35,206 nt of DNA from Pseudomonas defluvii. Lineage in GTDB: Bacteria > Pseudomonadota > Gammaproteobacteria > Pseudomonadales > Pseudomonadaceae. Shown one piece after another: positions 32,454 to 35,206 of the stretch (position 1 is its first letter; each line of letters starts with the position of its first letter). Both the position numbers and the translations under genes were made by a program. Below the pieces are notes generated by a model. That model was not told the DNA's origin, made no database searches, and saw only the letters and a program-made list of their open reading frames with translations. The stretch covers positions 1 to 35,206 of the forward strand of contig NZ_MBPN01000053.1 in NCBI RefSeq assembly GCF_001695625.1, read 5' to 3'.

Positions 32454-33874
32454 AGCTGAACAAACTTGCGGTCATGGTTTGCAGTGCTCTCATCAGTTTC
32501 AGCTCCGCAACGGCGTTTGCTGATTATGGATACGGACCTATTGACGGCAACGGTAAAAGCGACAGTTCCGACTCGCCTTGGTCCCGGCGAATGGATGATG
32601 TGACAGGATTATTCGGCGCCAAGCTCAGTGGGAGCGCTGTTAACAAGGCAGGACGGGGCGGAAGCGCAAGCTTCGACACATTCACGCCCTTCCAAGACAA
32701 ACAGCAGTTCATTGTTGGCGCTTACGGTGCCACACAGGTTGGGGTGGGGTGTGATGGGCTAAATCTCGGCACAGTCCTTGACGGTCAGATTGGTCAGTAC
32801 GGCGACATGGTTGAGCAGTTCATTCAAAACGCGCCAGCGCTCGCCATCATGTACCTCGCTTATAGCCAACCAACCGTGAAATCTGTCATCGACGAACTGA
32901 ATGCTGTCGGTCAGTTTGGTCTTGATCTTTCGAACCTCACCTGCAGTGGCGTACGGCAGCGTGCCGACAAGGCGTACGAAGAAAACATGCAGGTGATGGC
33001 CGAAGCTGACTGCACCGTCGAAGAGGGCTACAAGTCCGCGAAGTGCATGTCTGGGGACGGGATCACCAGCAGCCTCATTACCCGAATGAAGGACACCAAA
33101 AACACAATTACCAGCCGAGCGTCATCATTGATGAATGGGGTGTCAGGGATGACAGGCGGCCTGATTGGCGTGAAAGGTGGAGGCTCTTCAAATGGGAGTT
33201 CGTCGGGATCGAGCGGCGGCGGATCAGGAAATGGTTCTGGATCGGGCGCAGGTTCTGCTCCATTGCCCAGCAAGAACTGTGGTGCCAAGCCTGAAGATGG
33301 CAAAACCTCCCTCGTGCTGGCTGCATCTGAGCTTGGCTGTGATGACATCAAGAAATATTCGGGCTTACTGCCAAATTACAGCACCGAAGAGGACGCGCAT
33401 ACGGTCACTCCTCGGACCATTTCGCTTGAAGATGAGTCTAAGAAGCTGACTCAGGAGTATCAAAGCCTCTACGCGAACGTATATCAAGCAGACCCAGCAA
33501 CCTTCGAGAAAAGCGACGCTTATAAGGAGTTGGTGAATCGCGGCGGCATCGTCATCACCGAAACTGAATTTAAATTCATGCGCAAACTGGGCACTACAAA
33601 TCCCGCATTGTTTGCCAAAGCCCAACAAAATCTCGCCACGCTGGCCATGATGAAAGAGTTAGACGAGGTTATTTCCAAGCTTGAAGTGGGGGTAATGACC
33701 GGGCTGGCGAACCAAGTTGATGACCAAGCAATAAGCTCCAATGATCAGGCTCGGTATTCAAATGCACTGTCCTCACTTCGCAAAGAATATGAAATGCTCC
33801 AGAACAAGATTAAGCATGACATGGAGCGAAACAAACTAATCGAGCAGACAGCTAAGGCGGTAATAAATGGCTGA
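32450..33874 (+). CDS. traH: TraH-like pilus assembly protein
   Basis: ATG 32450 gives 474 residues with a signal peptide (about 1-24, ending AFADYG). Features shared with TraH are VGCDGLNLGTVLDGQIGQYG, ALAIMYLAYSQPTVKSVIDE and LSNLTCSGVRQRADKAY, resembling the GCxGID and xNxxSC blocks. A Gly/Ser linker (about 244-272) separates a C-terminal coiled coil (LRKEYEMLQNKIKHDMERNK). TraH is a periplasmic pilus component in F-type systems, acting with TraF and TraG. It overlaps the next gene by eight bases. Confidence 0.88.
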   Translation: MKLNKLAVMVCSALISFSSATAFADYGYGPIDGNGKSDSSDSPWSRRMDDVTGLFGAKLSGSAVNKAGRGGSASFDTFTPFQDKQQFIVGAYGATQVGVGCDGLNLGTVLDGQIGQYGDMVEQFIQNAPALAIMYLAYSQPTVKSVIDELNAVGQFGLDLSNLTCSGVRQRADKAYEENMQVMAEADCTVEEGYKSAKCMSGDGITSSLITRMKDTKNTITSRASSLMNGVSGMTGGLIGVKGGGSSNGSSSGSSGGGSGNGSGSGAGSAPLPSKNCGAKPEDGKTSLVLAASELGCDDIKKYSGLLPNYSTEEDAHTVTPRTISLEDESKKLTQEYQSLYANVYQADPATFEKSDAYKELVNRGGIVITETEFKFMRKLGTTNPALFAKAQQNLATLAMMKELDEVISKLEVGVMTGLANQVDDQAISSNDQARYSNALSSLRKEYEMLQNKIKHDMERNKLIEQTAKAVING

Positions 33875-35153
33875 TGTTGATGTCGATATCTCCGTAAAGG
33901 ACTACGACTTCCTCAAGCTCGTAGATTCTAATTTTGCTGACTTGGTCGGTTACTACCTTGGTCTTTGGCAGGACTACCACACTCTTCTGGTTAACTCCGC
34001 CGGAGTTATTATCGGAGGTCTAGGTCTTGCCTGGACCTCCATCCTTATGATGAGGAGCCCTGAGGATAAACTGAGGTCGGTTTTCACCGGCCTCACGGGC
34101 ACCTGCCTAATGTTTTTGCTTCTTTCAGTCTCTACATTCACGTTCCCCGGCACAGGTAGCTCTGTTCAAATGGCGCGCGGGGGGGGATGGTCGCTGACTA
34201 TAGTCGGTAACATCTACGCAATCTTTAAGTCTGCACTTGACAAGGTCAACGAAGGAAAGATTACGGAAGATGCATTCAGCAGGGCCTACCACGTAACTAA
34301 CCAAAACACCCTAAAACGTTTTGCTGACAGCCCTGTGTATCCACTTTATTCGGATTATTTAAATAAGTGCGAGCCTGCATTCATCGCTGCTAATGGGAAG
34401 TCCCCCGAAGCGTTAAGTGCAGGACGATATGTTGGATTCTTCGGGTCTACCGGAATCGGTGCAAACGAGATTGAGTTCGAAGACAGCAGAGGCTTTCTGG
34501 ACAAGATCACGGGCAATGGCGAGGCCAATTATGATAACCCTACCAACTCCACCTGGCTGAAGCGTGATGGTGGCAATGCAGTAGTAGAAGGTACAAAGAA
34601 GGGTATGGCTATGCTCGACAAGATCGAGGGTGATAGCAATCCTTATGACGGCACGAACCCACCCCAAGGCTTCGAGATCCCAACCGAAGCCTATTGGGTC
34701 CAGAAGCTCTTTCCTGAAAAAGCTGGGGAAGTTGCTGACCAAGCATTGTCTCTTGACGCTAACGACTCGAAGTACAAAAAATATTTGAACTCGGGCTTCA
34801 AAGAAGCACCAACTACAGGTGCGAAGCAGAACTTTTATCCCAAGACCTGCAAAGACATGTTCTTGATGATCGACATGGCACAGAGAAACTTCAACTCTGC
34901 CGTCCAAAAACATGCTCCAGCTTATCAGGAAAACTCATTCAGACGGGATGGTGATGATGCGGCGGCAATAATGCTCAATCACATTCGGAATGAAGCCTCT
35001 CAGCGGAAAAAAGGACAGTCGGAGCTACTTACCTATGGCGGTATGTACTACCAAGATTCCGACGTCCGCGATCCAATGACCATGTTGTTCGAGAGCGGAA
35101 CAACTAAGTTTATGGATATAGGCAAAACCGGCTCTTCGCATTTAAGGGTGTAG
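33867..35153 (+). CDS. traG: TraG-like protein, N-terminal domain; possibly truncated
   Basis: ATG 33867 overlaps traH by eight bases; 428 residues to a stop at 35153. Two transmembrane helices lie at about 37-62 (LLVNSAGVIIGGLGLAW) and 74-95. A periplasmic domain with two Cys (CEPAF, TCKDMF) follows. Layout and position after TraH fit TraG, which acts in mating-pair stabilisation and pilus assembly. TraG proteins normally have a second set of membrane helices after this point; here the frame stops at TTKFMDIGKTGSSHLRV, just where those would begin. Either this variant is short or the gene is interrupted; the window ends 53 bp later. Its codons are more AT-rich than the upstream operon, and an 8-G run lies at 34179-34186. 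Confidence 0.75.
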   Translation: MADVDVDISVKDYDFLKLVDSNFADLVGYYLGLWQDYHTLLVNSAGVIIGGLGLAWTSILMMRSPEDKLRSVFTGLTGTCLMFLLLSVSTFTFPGTGSSVQMARGGGWSLTIVGNIYAIFKSALDKVNEGKITEDAFSRAYHVTNQNTLKRFADSPVYPLYSDYLNKCEPAFIAANGKSPEALSAGRYVGFFGSTGIGANEIEFEDSRGFLDKITGNGEANYDNPTNSTWLKRDGGNAVVEGTKKGMAMLDKIEGDSNPYDGTNPPQGFEIPTEAYWVQKLFPEKAGEVADQALSLDANDSKYKKYLNSGFKEAPTTGAKQNFYPKTCKDMFLMIDMAQRNFNSAVQKHAPAYQENSFRRDGDDAAAIMLNHIRNEASQRKKGQSELLTYGGMYYQDSDVRDPMTMLFESGTTKFMDIGKTGSSHLRV

Positions 35154-35206
35154 AAAAAATCTGACCGGCTGGAAAAGGAGTCGAGGATCTTAGAAAATGT
35201 AAGCTC
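35154..35206. other. Window end, AT-rich, no gene seen
   Basis: Fifty-three bases after the TraG-like stop. There is a GGAAAAGGAG stretch but no start codon with a frame worth calling before the window ends. It could be the edge of an inserted element or ordinary intergenic sequence. Confidence 0.4.

Overview
The window looks like part of a large conjugative plasmid (or, less likely, an integrative conjugative element) from a Pseudomonas-type gammaproteobacterium. The reasons are moderately high GC, small hypothetical plasmid genes, a DksA2-like regulator, an HU protein and a long F/ICE-type transfer operon. The host is an inference: no replication, partition or chromosomal marker gene is present.

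Region 1 (1-4874) is the tnpA half of a Tn21-subgroup transposon carrying a class 1 integron. intI1 is cut by the window edge. The cassette promoter inside it (PcH1 type) fires leftward, so the cassettes lie outside the window. The integron boundary repeat IRi (1114-1138) abuts the putative res region of the transposon, followed by tnpR, tnpA and the 38-bp terminal repeat (4837-4874). The element landed in the 3' end of a minus-strand plasmid gene.

Region 2 (4875-14930) is accessory backbone. Leftward genes include the interrupted gene, a zinc-ribbon gene broken by a TAG, a 97-residue protein, a vapC toxin remnant and a P-loop protein. Then come a C39-like cysteine peptidase, a two-gene unit in which the upstream protein has an Eco1/ESCO-like zinc finger plus acetyltransferase architecture, a membrane protein, a membrane protein/metallo-beta-lactamase lipoprotein pair, a zinc-poor DksA, small proteins and an HU protein.

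Region 3 (14937-35153) is a rightward transfer operon with mostly overlapping or closely packed genes. It encodes an unknown protein, a RecD2-like protein whose helicase motifs are all degenerate, a TraD-type coupling protein, and small membrane and periplasmic proteins. These are followed by TraL, TraE, TraK, TraB, a TraV-like lipoprotein, a secretin-N0-like protein, the TraC ATPase, a second lipoprotein, a PA-repeat membrane protein, a SprT-like metalloprotease, a VirB1-like transglycosylase, Sel1-TrbC, TraF, TraH and the start of TraG. A near-identical 27-30 bp element lies upstream of both 14988 and 19955 and probably drives or controls two segments of the operon. The gene order recalls mating-pair systems of the F and ICE (MPF_G) types. 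No relaxase, TraU or TraN is in the window.

The most unusual points are the catalytically dead RecD2-like protein, the SprT-like protease with an inserted helical segment inside a conjugation operon, the Eco1-like protein, and the duplicated promoter-like element.
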